Below, piece after piece: positions 1 through 11,527 of a DNA stretch of 64,000 nt (position 1 is the stretch's first letter; each line of letters begins with the position of its first letter). Source of the stretch: Austropuccinia psidii (Eukaryota > Basidiomycota > Pucciniomycetes > Pucciniales > Sphaerophragmiaceae); assembly GCA_023105745.1 (NCBI GenBank), contig JALGQZ010000003.1, positions 42,246,185 to 42,310,184 on the forward strand, given 5' to 3'. The position numbers were made by a program, and so were the translations under genes. The notes below the pieces were generated by a model, which ran no database searches, was not told the origin of the DNA, and was given only the letters and a program-made list of their open reading frames with translations.

Positions 1-174
1 AAAAAAAAAAAAAAAAAAATTACAATTCAATACTTTAAAGTGAAAAACTTTTCAATTCCTCTAAATGAATAGTTTAAATGACCATTCCACCTCATTTTTT
101 AAGATAAAATCAATCCTTTTCTTCATCAAAGAAAGTTTTTCTTATAATATTCTTAAAATTCTTAAATATTAAAA

Positions 175-209
<35 letters not shown>

Positions 210-1836
210 AATTCTATTATTGAAAATTTAAATTAAGTATAATTTAATTTTTAAATATTTTAATTTTTATTATAATAAATTAATTTTTAAAAAACTCTTT
301 CATTTAAAACTTTTTAATAAAACTAACTTATCATCATCATTATTTTTTTAAATATTAAAATCTTTTCAATAATTTTATTTTTAAACCTTTATTATCATCT
401 TAAAACCTTTTTTAAAATAATTTTACCATTTAACAATCATATTTAAAGTTTTAAATAATATTATTATAACTTCTTCATAGAGTCAGCCTGACAAATAATA
501 ATAATAATATTTTTTTTTATAGTAAATCTCTATTTTAATAAAATTTCATTACTTTTTATATTTTTTTTTTTGTTTAAATAATTTAAAAATTATAATTTAA
601 GAGTAATATTTTTATATATAAAATTTATAAAAAATATATTTTCCTCCTGTATCTCTCTCTAAAATCTACTTTACTTTTAAATAAAAGAAGATCACCTATC
701 CACCCACACACACACACCTCCTATTGCATTAATTTAAAAAAAAGGGATTAAATGAGAATTTAATACTTATCCCCTTCACTCAAACTTCTTTGAAAAATAA
801 TAATAATATAATGGTATGATTTTTTCAGTATTATCAAAAGGAAATGTTTTTAAATTTTATGGGTTAATATTTTCAAATAATTTGATTTTGAATTATATTT
901 AAGTTTGGATTATATTTCTCTATTTTTTGGAACTCATTTGATTTGAATACTTCTTCATCTTGATTTTATTAACTCTAAAACCCATGATCACCATGATTAC
1001 TAATTACCAGTCAATTGCTGGCTGATTCTCCTTTATCTGCTTGCTACTTTAATTCACCACAATTCTTCATCTCCATAATTATCAATCATGGATATTGTGA
1101 TTCATTTTGTATATCGGTATGTTATTTTAGAAGAACTTTTCATTCTAGTTCTCCATACTCATAATTTATCCAGCACCACCACCAGTTATTTTGTATTTAA
1201 ATTTGATTCAAAAACAAAGATTGAGATTTGTCCAATAAGCCAAACTGCCCTCACATCTAAATAGGAAATTATATATAGCAACAGAGTTCATAGAGAAAAT
1301 CAGATAAAAAACAAAAAGTGGGAAAGATTGATTAAAACTCATCCTGACAAAACAGATTTTAAAATAGTTTTTGTGATAAACAACTCATGGAGCACCATAT
1401 GAGACAGATCATGAGTCCAGTCCAGATTTCATGCAGGAGTTTACTAGGTGAATCCAATTTGCTATGAGTTTGTTCAGGTGAGCTCTGGGTTGGGACAGTC
1501 TGCATTGTGTTTGTAAAAACGTGTTTGGTCGTAAAATTTACGTACAATGTAATTTGAGCTACAAAAAAAATATTAAGAAATGTGATAACTGAAAATAGCT
1601 CATTTTTTATAAACGTGAACAAAATTAAGACCATCTCCATTTTTGACTATTAATAATTAAACTTTGACATCACTCAATAATCTTGAATAATCTGACCACT
1701 GATTTGATCCTTATATGTTTTGTGACCAACCTCTTCTTGCCCAAGATAATGACTGAAACAAGTGTACAAGAAAAATTCACGCCATCAGTTGACATATATG
1801 AAGGGAAGATCTTTATCAATATAAAAAAGGGTACGT
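1..1836. other. AT-rich flank without a supported gene
   Basis: The first 1 kb is extremely AT-rich, with pure A runs at 1-19 and 179-208, a short CA repeat near 704-716 and many TAA/TTA triplets. A 93-codon ATG-started frame lies at 1359-1640 on the minus strand, just downstream of the permease. It has two hydrophobic stretches but matches no family I know, and a frame of that length is expected by chance here. The 200 bp next to the permease stop probably include its 3' untranslated region. I see no RNA gene or transposon end. Confidence 0.5.
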
Positions 1837-4800
1837 TTAACCGCTTAAAAGTCTCTCAGTTGGTTGATCGTGATGATCCGTCTGCCTTAGCCTTCTCCAA
1901 TTTGTTTTAATATTTTTCAGGTCTGTAAAAGTGAGCAAATCGTAACAGTTAGTACAGACATGTTGTTATAAATTGACAAAACAACATAAAAAAAGTCATA
2001 CCAAATCCCTCTTTAAGATCTTTTGTAGTTAAATAATAAACTGGCAAACCAGCAGCAATGAAGCCTAGGAATAATTCCACAAGCTCAGCATAGGCACTAA
2101 AATACATCTCGAACCGAGATGACCACAGCAAAGAAAATCAAAGAGGGTGAAATGACAAACCAAATGCAGCTAATGATTGGAGAGGGGCTGAAAAAATTTG
2201 AGTTGAAAGCAAAAACGTAGCTACACATGAAAATGTAATTGGATTTATCAACCATGTCCGATAGGGTCTAAGAGTCCTCCAATATAAGGGCAAAAGTAGC
2301 GAGGTCAAAAATGCCAACAACTCAGCGAAACCAGATTGAATGAAAAATACAAGTTCTTGATCGTCTTACCTTTCTAAATCTGGCTCACGAATTCTCAAAA
2401 GCAACAACGACAAGACGGTTAAAAGATAAAAAGTCCATGATGAGGTTCCGTAAAATCCCAAGAGGGACTATGAATCAAATGGAAACAAGGCCATAAAGAA
2501 CCCATTTTTGAAAGAAAGGCGTTAGTTGAAGGGATGACAAAAAAAGATACAATTGGATGAGTTAATTGAAGATCAGTCATAGAATGGGTTAATTAAATCA
2601 CTTTAAAATCTCCAAAGGCAATCATAAAAGATGTTAAACCAGCTTGTAAGACCTGAAATATTAGTAGTTAGATGCGAGAACATGGCATTTTTGGTTTTTC
2701 TTTGATTTAGTGAAGGAAAGAAACCTCAAATCAAAATCTGACTCACCAATGCATTAACAGGAGTTTGTCTAGTCTTGTGGATTTTAGAAAACAATTTGGG
2801 AATATAGCTTTTGTGCCCAAAATATTGAGATGAAGATGATGATTCAAATAAGGGTTAAGATCCAATCAATAAGTTGATCAACAAAATTAATGACAAAACA
2901 AGTTAGCTTAAAGTGGGTCAGGGTTTTTTTTTTTGACTTGAATGATGGTGATCAAGCAAGGAGATGAAAATTTCATCAACACACCCACCGTTCTTCGGCT
3001 GCAACAGAAAACAATCTAGATGTTGTAAAGACTGAGCCTTTGAAAACAAGCAAAAAAATAATCCAAATTACAATCACATGATTTCAGAACAAATTGAGTG
3101 GCTAGTTCTCTCTGAAAGATGATTTGATCTATTGAAAAACAAGAAAAAAGCCAACTTACTGTTCAATGCGCCAAAACATGAAACCACTACAATTAAAGAA
3201 AAGATTAATCCGCCTAATGGGCCAAATAATATCCTTCCATAATCTAAGCCGATGGTATTAGAGCGAGCCACGTCGTTGAAGGGCAAGACCAGTAAGTAAG
3301 CCCAATTGGTAGCTAAAAATAATACTAAGACCATCGTCATTGATGAATGAATTACGATCGGTAAGGATCTAGTTGCATTTTTGATTTCACCTGCCACAAA
3401 GTTGCTGTCCTTGTCATTATAGTCGAATTGGGTTGTTATTAAATGATTATGATTGTAAGATGGATGAAATTGTAGAATGGTCAAAAACAGAAAAAATCTT
3501 TACCAGGAATCCCAACCATCAAAAGCCCATAATCCAGAGTACAAGGCCAAAGCATAATCACCAGGAGAAGTGGAAGTACCGCGAAATATGTTTTGAGGTT
3601 GAAAGTTGGGAGAATGTAAGCCTGAAGCCAATCTGACAAGAGCCATGATGATGACGGCCAAAAGACTGAGTAATTTAAGAAGGGTTAAGATGACTGGGAC
3701 ATGTTTTCCAGCTCGAACAGAAAATGCATTGATTGCAGAGACGCTGATGAGGAAGAAGATAGCAATAAGTTTGACGACAAATCTTGGGATCGCTTTAGCC
3801 GATTCACTTGGAGATGCAGTGAAAGTGGTACTGTGAAAAAGAGGAATTTTAGTGGGCGATTTAAGAATGCCTTGAGATTTGGATTTGAGGAAACCAAGGA
3901 AGACTAAAACTGACTGACTGATAGATTACTCGACACAGATACTCTGCTCCAACAATTGAAATGATTGCGGCTGAACCAGGCTAGAAGAATAAAAGGGCAG
4001 GTCTAATTAGATAATTTGATGGAAAGACCAATAAAGTGGTGATTGAAGAAAAGAATAGGACTTTGACAAAGATCCAAACCTTGAGTGCCATAAGACTAGC
4101 CCAAAGAAACAAGTAAGACGCCCAAGCACCCAATGAGTAATTCAGATAAGCTTGTGCGCCACCATTGAGTGGAATTGCGGCGCCCAACTCGGCAAAGGAA
4201 GAAGCACCAGTCCAAGCTAAGACTCCAGCAATAAGCCAAATGATTAATGACGCGCCAGGACTTGCACAATTTTCACCTGCGATTAATTAATCATAAAGGA
4301 AAAAGCACGAAAAAATCTGTCAACCGGGATTTATTGTTTTTTTAAATTTTGCAACTGAGAATGTACATACTTAGAATACCGGGAGAAGAAAATATGCCTG
4401 AGCCTATCTGCATTCCAACGACGATACCAATGGCGGAAGTAATAGTTAAATTCTTAGAATGTTTAGCAGTAGTTTCCAAACTTTGACCCAAAGGCAAGAG
4501 ATGGGTGCTGAACCCAAAAGAGCTAAGGCTTTGACCACGGGAGCGATTGGTTGGAGGCTGAGTTGAGGAAGGACCGATCAAATCAGTAGGATGACGATCA
4601 TGATCAGGTCTTGGATTCAAGTCTCGATTTGAATAGACTAAGATGTCATCCTGATCATCTTGGTCATCTTGGTCATCCTGATCATCTTGGTCATCGTCAA
4701 GGTCATTAGGATTTTGATGATTTGATGCAGAAGTGGAATGAAGACGAGAGCCAGAGCGAATTGGAGCCAGAATAGGTGAATGATTTGATTTTGCATCTGA

Positions 4801-4851
4801 TGATGAAGAATGGGAATCGGCTGAAAGTCTAGTGAATCCGAGTCTGGACAT
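1837..4851 (-). CDS. LAT-family amino-acid permease (MUP1-like), 12 exons
   Basis: This is a plasma- or organelle-membrane amino-acid/proton symporter of the APC superfamily, LAT family, closest in style to fungal methionine permease MUP1. Exons on the minus strand are 4851-4371, 4276-4080, 3980-3919, 3830-3504, 3404-3160, 3037-2989, 2807-2747, 2652-2602, 2467-2370, 2267-2161, 2064-2002 and 1922-1837. All introns are GT..AG, phases agree, and the product is 608 residues. The hydrophilic N-terminus (about 130 residues) carries an Asp/Gln repeat. The core has about 12 membrane helices, the IGSGIF substrate-loop motif in the first helix, FAELGAAIP in the second, and LWAFDGWD..N.VAGE in the middle. 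The frame stays open upstream to 4938 and beyond without an ATG, so I chose the ATG at 4851, which has A at -3. The last intron has an ideal TACTAAC branch site. Substrate is inferred from family only. Confidence 0.93.
4639..4706 (-). repeat. Asp-Asp-Gln coding microsatellite
   Basis: Imperfect 9-nt units (GATCATCTT / GGTCATCTT on the plus strand) encode a D-D-Q run at about residues 50-69 of the permease N-terminus. The array stays in frame, so copy-number changes in multiples of three would only lengthen or shorten the acidic cytosolic tail. Confidence 0.8.
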
Positions 4852-5182
4852 GATCGACCGCAGATTGGCTGGACTGGATGGAACGAGATCCCGAAGGCTT
4901 GAAGCAGAAATGAGGAGATTCCCGAGATCGACGGCCAAGGTGTTTCCGAATCCCAGGCTGATGGAGAGGCCGATGAGCTGGATGCAGCCGGTGAAGGAAT
5001 CTGATTGAGTGATTTCATTGAGGAGCCTGAGGAAGCTCTGATCCAGCGGACTGAGCGCAGGCTGGGCTCAAAGCCAGTCATCCAAGCCAAGGTGGTGCTT
5101 TCCTGTAAAGCTGGGTGGAGTCCAGCACACCCAGGATTGGTGGGGCAGCAGGCCTGGCTGAGCTGGATTTGGGGGGAGATCT

Positions 5183-5475
5183 TGTGGATTTAAGGGATCA
5201 AAATTGATTTATAGCAAGATTAAATCAAATTATAGCTGATTTTCTATGTCTTTCTGATTGATTCTGAAAGAATAAGACACCTAAGAATAGCTATAACTGA
5301 TACTTGTTGGTACTCAAGGTATAATTGAATGATGTGATTTGCTGGAGAAACAGCAAGAGGAGGCCTCTTTTAATCAAAGACAGCTTGCAGAGACGTGCCA
5401 TGGAGAAAACAGAAAAGAAAGTGAGTGAGAAAACAATAAACCCTTTTGGATTATTGATTGCATCATCTGCTGCCA
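5183..5475. repeat. Dispersed repeat copy 1, LTR-like
   Basis: About 290 bp that align along their whole length, by eye, with 7750-8058 in the same orientation. Both start TGTGGATTTAA; this copy ends in CTGCTGCCA where the other ends in CTGTTGTCACA, so the family has TG..CA ends like a small LTR. I found no clear 5-bp target duplication. It sits 330 bp upstream of the permease start codon, so it may contribute promoter sequence. A short minus-strand frame at 5291-5476 is a by-product of this repeat. Confidence 0.6.
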
Positions 5476-7360
5476 TGTAAGATTATATATTTCCATTTTT
5501 TGTTGTTTTTATTGAGAAAAAGAATCCTGAAATTGAGTTGAGTCAGTTTTCAAACCCATCATTTGTTATTAAACCCAGTTAAAAGTTTAGTTCTAATTAT
5601 TTTACTTCTTATTCTCAGATCTTTGCAAGAAATTTATGGAAAGAATCTTTAAAGTCACTTCTTTGTAAAATCTTGAAAAACTCATATTGCTGTAAGTGCC
5701 TCTACTCAAGAACCTTTAATCTGATGAAGAATTTTTCTATTGAGAAAAACAATTGGTATAAATTATTCAGATATTTAATTAAAATAGAATAAGAATTTCC
5801 TTGGAAATTTCCTTTGAATATGTTAAATAATATTCCAAGTGGTCTAAAGTTTTGTTGTTTTTAAAAATATTAATTCCTCCAGAAGTTATTATATAAAAAA
5901 AAAGGGTTATACAGCAATTTTTGTGATCATTGGTGGCTTCTTTGGAGCATTTTATGAAGCTTATGTACACCTTCATTGAAAATTTTACAAAACTTTAGTC
6001 AACCCACTTCCACTGGTTAGGCTGTAACAAAGTTGGAATATAATTGGATATGAGAATATTCAATAATTTATTACTAGTATAAATTCCTTAATTATGAAAT
6101 ATATAAGACTATATTTATGTTTATTGGTTCAAATCACCAACACATAACATGGACTGAACAAATTTATGGAAATACCCTGTATCAGCTTATCAATGACTGT
6201 GAAAATATTAATATATTTGATGTTGAAATTTTTCTCAAAATATTCAAATGAAGTTATGATATGACTATAAAATGAAAAGAAAATTTTAACTGAAATATAA
6301 TATTATTAACAGGGATTTATTATATTAAAAAATTAAGGGTTTTTAATATATGTATCAATTATTGAATCAAACTTCTTTCTTATTCTTTTAAACTATTTGT
6401 GAAAGGTTTTTTTCATTATTTTATATCAATTATGGTTTTTTATTACCTTTATTTTTATCTAATTTCTTGAGAAAGGTTTTCCATATTTGACTAATATCAT
6501 TTCAATTGTATTCATTTTTTTTTTGATTTTTTGTTTTGTAACCAGTTTGATTGAATTTTTATTTTTATTTCACTTTCTTATATTATACAATGTTACTATA
6601 ATTTTTTTCTTTATTTTTCAAATTTCAATTTTTTTTCATTTTAGTTTTTTGGTCTTTTTTTTTTTTTTTTTTTTTGGTAATTTGTCTTCTTTATTTTTTT
6701 TAATATTATTTTATATTTTTTACTTTTATTTATTTTCTTTCCTTTTTTTTAAATTTTTTAAATTTTTTTTTTGGTGTTTTTTTTTTTTAAGTTCTTATTT
6801 TTTTTTTTTTGTTTTAATTTTTCACTTTTAATTCTTTTTTTTTTATTATTTCTATGGTATAAATACCTAAAATAAGTGTTTTCAAACATTCAGATTCTGC
6901 TTCTGAAGATTCTGGACTGGTAATATATCTCTTACTGAGCTTATTACCAGCTGAAATGTATTTGATTAAAGACACTAAAAAATGATTAAAGAAAAAAATT
7001 CCTTTTGTTTTATACTTTTAATTGTTTAAGATTCTTTATAAGCTTATTTTATATATATATATATTAAAAGATATTATTCTTTTTAAGAAAAAAAAAATCA
7101 AATTTAAGATTTTGAATCAAAATTAGTTCAGAGTAACTCAAAGAATAATTGTATAAGTTTTTGGATGTGAAAAAGCCACATGCAAAACAGTAGAAAGTTA
7201 AACCAAATTCCTCAATGAAAAAATTTTAAAGTAAATTTCAAACATAAAAATAATTTTAGGTTTAAATTTAATGAAAAAATAACAATTTAATATATTTTAG
7301 AGCTCAAAATATATATCAATTAAGGTTTCAAGATTCAAAAAACATGTCCAGGCCCCCAAA
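5476..7360. other. AT-rich stretch without a recognised gene
   Basis: No frame here has recognisable content. The region contains the T-rich tract described separately and a TA run near 7050. Its right end (about 7345-7360) has CCAGGCCCCCAAA, the same motif that marks the primer-binding site beside the family-A LTRs, so the last 200 bp are probably decayed retrotransposon leader. Confidence 0.5.
6510..6845 (+). repeat. Strongly T-rich low-complexity tract
   Basis: About 335 bases are almost entirely T with scattered A, C and G on the plus strand, including runs of more than ten T. The 114-codon frame read through it (mostly Phe) is a composition artefact and not a gene. Confidence 0.85.
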
Positions 7361-9233
7361 TGTGAGATTTTTCCATGAAACTGTTGATAATATTACTATT
7401 AGTTAACATCACTATGACCGTTCTTATGAAATATAATAAGAAAAATTATTAGAACCACAATTAAATATTTCTTTCTTTCTTTTACTTGTTATATGCTACT
7501 AGTGGTTATACTAGTAAGCAGTAATTGCCTACAAGAATCAATTACAAGAAGTATTTAATAATGAAACTTCTTTATTAAAATAATAGAATTGTTTTAATAT
7601 CTAATTATATTTTACAAGAATAATCATAAATACAAGTTCTGAAGAAAACTAATACTAGAGAAAAAAACATTAATAATTAATTATAAACCACTCACTAATA
7701 CTCCAATAAAACCTTGAAAAGAATTGGTAGAGAGATTTGACAGATAAATTGTGGATTTAAAGGATAACAATTGATTTATAACAGTATTACAACAGCCTAT
7801 ATGTTATTTCTATGATTTAAAGCCTTTCTGGTTGATTGTCAAAGATCAAAACACCTAAGAAAAGATTTTAACTAATGCTTACTTGTTGGTAATAAAGGTA
7901 TAATTAGATAATAAGATGATCTGGAAAAAACTGCAACAGGAAGCCACTTTTAAGTCAGAGAAAGCTCAAAGAGGCTTGAAATGGAGAAAACTGAAAGACC
8001 AGTTATTGAGAAAACAATTATCCTTCTTGGATAATTGACTGCATCATCTGTTGTCACATAGAATTATCATAATTACTTAATTAAGTTATTTATATGACTA
8101 CCAACCAATTTATGGTTAAGAATAAATGGAGTAACTGTAAATATTCTTTTATTCAAAAATAAACATTAATTTGTAAAATTTATCAATTTTATTGGAAATT
8201 TCATCACACTTTGTATTTTCTGCAAATTTTTGAAGATTAAGTGTTTCATGTGGACTCATCAAAAATGGATGGTAAGTAAAACTCATAATTTAAGCTACAA
8301 AGTCATAGTTCTTTTTGGTTTCTTTATGTGTCACACCATTCTCCATTTGTGCTGAAAGTTTCAGAAATATTCATAAACAATTTAATTTTTAAATGAATCT
8401 TGAAGTTTTTAACTTATTTCTATGTAGAATTGCAAATAGCACAGCATAGCTGGTTGCCATGAGGTAAATGAATAGATACTATTCCAAAAGAGTTCTTAAT
8501 TACTCTTTTAAGGTTTATATATGGAAAATCAGTAAGAACAGATGTGTTTACAGCATTAATAGTTGCTGTTTACCTCCTTGTCACATCAAAATAGCAGCTT
8601 GATTTGCAATTTTCTTATGATTACATGGGATTTTAACTTGGTAACCAAGTTCCCAAAAAGAATTTAATATACTAATTGGTACAATATTGCCATGGATCCA
8701 AGCTTTAGAGGTGTCCATGCCTCAGAGGCCTCAGAAGCTGGATACCCTGGCTCTTTTGGATGTCTTTTGTCTTTTCTTTGCTATTTTCATGTCAAAAATA
8801 GTAATTCAGGCTTAAAATCTGATATCCACTATGGGTATACCAAAGATTTATTTAAGAATACTATATTTTTAAGCACCACCAACTTTCATAATACTAATCT
8901 TAGCTTATAGGTAACAAAAAAAAAATTGCACAATTCTTTTACATGGTATTGATGATGTGTTATTGAAGTATTTTCCATATTACCACCTCATGGAGTTAAT
9001 TTTAAGCTTATTCACTCTATGGAGTTACTGTAGGTGAATTTTTTGTGTAGAATGCAAATCTGGCCTTAAATCCATGTATTTACTGACTCACAAAAGATTT
9101 ACTCATCTTTTCTTAAATAAAAAATGATTAATTTTGGATATATGAATCAATTATGAGTTATGCATATTTTAAGCTTTAATTTTATGTCTATTGTGGCCTA
9201 TTTAGGTATTTAAAGTATATCTCAAGGCTCACA
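7361..9233 (-). mobile_element. Decayed gypsy LTR, family-A type (about 1.87 kb)
   Basis: The block begins TGTGAG directly after CCAGGCCCCCAAA, as the intact family-A LTR begins after GGCTGGGCCCCCAAA at 57358. It ends in a motif close to the conserved LTR end (..TGTGGCC..GGTAT..CTCAAGGCTCACA). The length of 1873 bp is close to the 1826-1827 bp of the intact LTRs. The interior does not obviously match, so this is either very old or a sister subfamily. Orientation is inferred from the leader side. A 72-codon frame at 8692-8910 inside it has no recognisable content. Confidence 0.5.
7750..8058. repeat. Dispersed repeat copy 2, LTR-like
   Basis: About 309 bp aligning with 5183-5475 in the same orientation. 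It starts TGTGGATTTAA and ends CTGTTGTCACA. It lies inside the decayed LTR at 7361-9233, so it is either a later insertion or part of that LTR; the copy at 5183 has no flanking LTR match, which favours an independent small element. Confidence 0.6.
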
Positions 9234-9239
9234 GTTATA

Positions 9240-9737
9240 GCTTTCTTCTTATCTGGTTGAAGACATAATTATAAGTAAAAAAGCTCATAAATAGTATTTC
9301 TGCATCAAAAACTTACTATTGGCCAAATTCTTTACCTTTTGGAGTGTATTACTAATATTAAAATTGATCATTTGAGAGGAAATTGGCTCTTCTTGAATTT
9401 TCTGAGCTATAATAACAGTGCTATTATGGTCAGAATTAACCTTACTTTCAGCAATAATGCTAGTGGCTGATGATTCTTTTTCAATATTTTCTGGTCTTAC
9501 CACATTTTAAGACACTAAAATGAATGAAAAAAGCAATTATTTAATTCAAAAAATAATTTTCAAAAGAGAAATGAAAAATAAAGCCTCACTTATAATTTGA
9601 AGAAAGTGTTATTTTTTATGATTTTTTTTAATTTTAAGTATTTTTTATGGATTTTTGAATTTTTGAATAGAAGAAAAAACATTAAAAAAAGGTAAAAAAA
9701 CATTTCACAGGTAAAATATCACAGCTGGGCCCCCAAA
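9240..9737 (-). mobile_element. Relic of family-A retrotransposon leader
   Basis: This corresponds to 56865-57357 of the intact element: the first codons of gag, the 66-nt intron region and the upstream leader frame. A 72-codon frame at 9285-9503 is clearly homologous to the leader frame of the intact copy, sharing NSDHNSTVI and KNLANSKFL. The GTAAGT splice donor and the upstream TTTTAG acceptor are both retained. At the left edge it joins the end of another LTR instead of the rest of gag. Confidence 0.8.
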
Positions 9738-11527
9738 TTTAAGGTGTGGATATGAAACTTTGATTAAAAATCAAGTACTTTTCCTGTCCTCAAAATTTGT
9801 ATGAGGTAAAATTTAATCCAAAATAGTAAATTTAATGAGTTATTAAAAGGAAACACACCAAATTTATTTTTCGTGAAAATCTTAGTAGAAAAAAATGATA
9901 TTATGAAGATTTATTGTGTTACCAACAATAAAACTTTATCAAAAAATACTCTACAAGAGATATTTCAGGATACAAAAGAATTCTCTTCAAGAGAAATATA
10001 AATGGAAAAAAATTGATCAAATTACTTCAAGAAATTAATAGAAAAAAAAGAGTTATTAAAAAGAATATTAAAGAGAAAAAATTTCCAAAATAGACCAGAG
10101 TGAAAAAGTTAACAGTGATGAAAGATGCTTTAACTCACTTTTTCAGTGGTTCAAGAGTAAAAATGATGATACAAGTTACAAACAATGACTCTAATTATTT
10201 TCTCACATGGTTGAGAGGTTTTAAATGATTAAAAAAAGATCATTGGGATCTTTCATTGATTGGTTTAACAGCATTTAAACTAACTATAAAAGGAAAAGAT
10301 TCTAACATGAAAATAAAAGTGGGGCAAAGAAGACATTCTTTTTTTGCCCCTAATTCTCTTACTCCAAAAGTAAACTTTAATCTAATCAGTTGTGAGAAAC
10401 ACTATTACAACATAAAAGCCAATTATGGAATCACTTCACCCTGGTTTAGACCAAAAAAGGGCTGGTTTTAGCCATTTTGATCCCTTAAATCAGCCATTGC
10501 CATAGGATTACCTGGTTTCAAGCCCTAAAAACACGTCAGAATGTGTGTAATAGACCTCAAAGCCAGTTAAAACCTTTTTGATCATATTGTTTCAACTTAA
10601 GGGTAGTTTTACCCTCTTGGAAACAGTTAAAACTGCCCTGGTTGGTATCAAAACCTTGTCATCAATTGACTCACAGACCCTGTGACTCAATTCCAGGCAA
10701 AAATTAATTAACCTTTGCATGGATTTTGACATCCCACACCTGTCAGCAAGGAATTTGGGGGAGTCTGCCACCCTTGCAACTAATATTCCTCTTCCCCCCA
10801 AAAATCAATCTTTCCAATCTATTTTTTCTTCAATTCCTCATCATGTACTATACTAGACTTTTACATATGTAATTCAATTGAAAATTTACAATAAAAAACT
10901 GTAAATATTGATTCCACATATGTGGATCCAAGTTAACTTATGTAATGAATGCACACATTTTGAAATTTCAATTGAAAATGCTTCAATTCCTAATAGCTTC
11001 TCAGCTACACACCACACCTCAGCTTTAACACAAAAATTAATTGTTAACACCACATTTGGTGTGAATCAAATCAATTTTCTAAGTATTTTCATATTTTCAT
11101 ACAGAAAATACTAAAACCTTGAGTTGAGCTTATGTAGAATGGAGTTAAAGAATTCTCACTCAGAGGTGACCCCAGCTAATTTTTGATGAGGACTCCAATG
11201 ATGAAATAATCTTCATAAGTTTTTTTCTTGTGAAAAAATATATACTAATTTTTATTAACTTTTCTCCAAGAATAATTTTATTTTAATATTTTTGTTGAAA
11301 TTTATTTTTAGGTAATTTTTTCAATAAAAAGTGTATTTTCATAATTTTAAATTTGAATACAATTTCAGTTTTGAATTAGAACTAAAATTTCAACTTTATC
11401 AACAAATTTAATATTTAAATTTTAATTTTTGTTTTTATGATACAAAGAAATTTATTCATTTACAATTATAGAATAATTTTAGTGTTTGTGGTCTTTTGGA
11501 TATGTAAAAATACCTCTAAGGCTCACA
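9738..11527 (-). mobile_element. Decayed family-A LTR (5' LTR relic)
   Basis: About 1790 bp collinear with the intact LTR at 57358-59183 from its first bases (AAGGTGTGGATATGAAAC) to its last (CTCTAAGGCTCACA). Shared internal blocks include the GGGGCAAAGAAGACATTC block, the CACGTCAGAATGTGTGT block and the AGGGTAGTTTTACCCTCTT hairpin-like block. It is preceded by leader and primer-binding sequence (GCTGGGCCCCCAAA) and followed directly by gag sequence of another copy. The terminal T-G has mutated to T-T. Confidence 0.9.

Noticed and set aside
2825..2860. Apparent loss of a splice acceptor (CTCAA where CTCAG might be expected) in permease intron 6
   Set aside because: A proper AG lies slightly downstream (before 2807) and gives a gap-free family match, so the gene is intact.
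3074..3900. Several frames on both strands overlapping the permease
   Set aside because: They are shadows or intron read-through of the spliced permease exons.
4852..4938. Longer permease N-terminus starting at 4938
   Set aside because: That codon is TTG; the first ATG in the open frame is at 4851.
6121..6140. GGTTCAAATCA resembling a tRNA B box
   Set aside because: No matching A box, acceptor stem or cloverleaf around it.
6487..6831. 114-residue Phe-rich frame
   Set aside because: It follows from the T-rich tract; no codon structure or homology.
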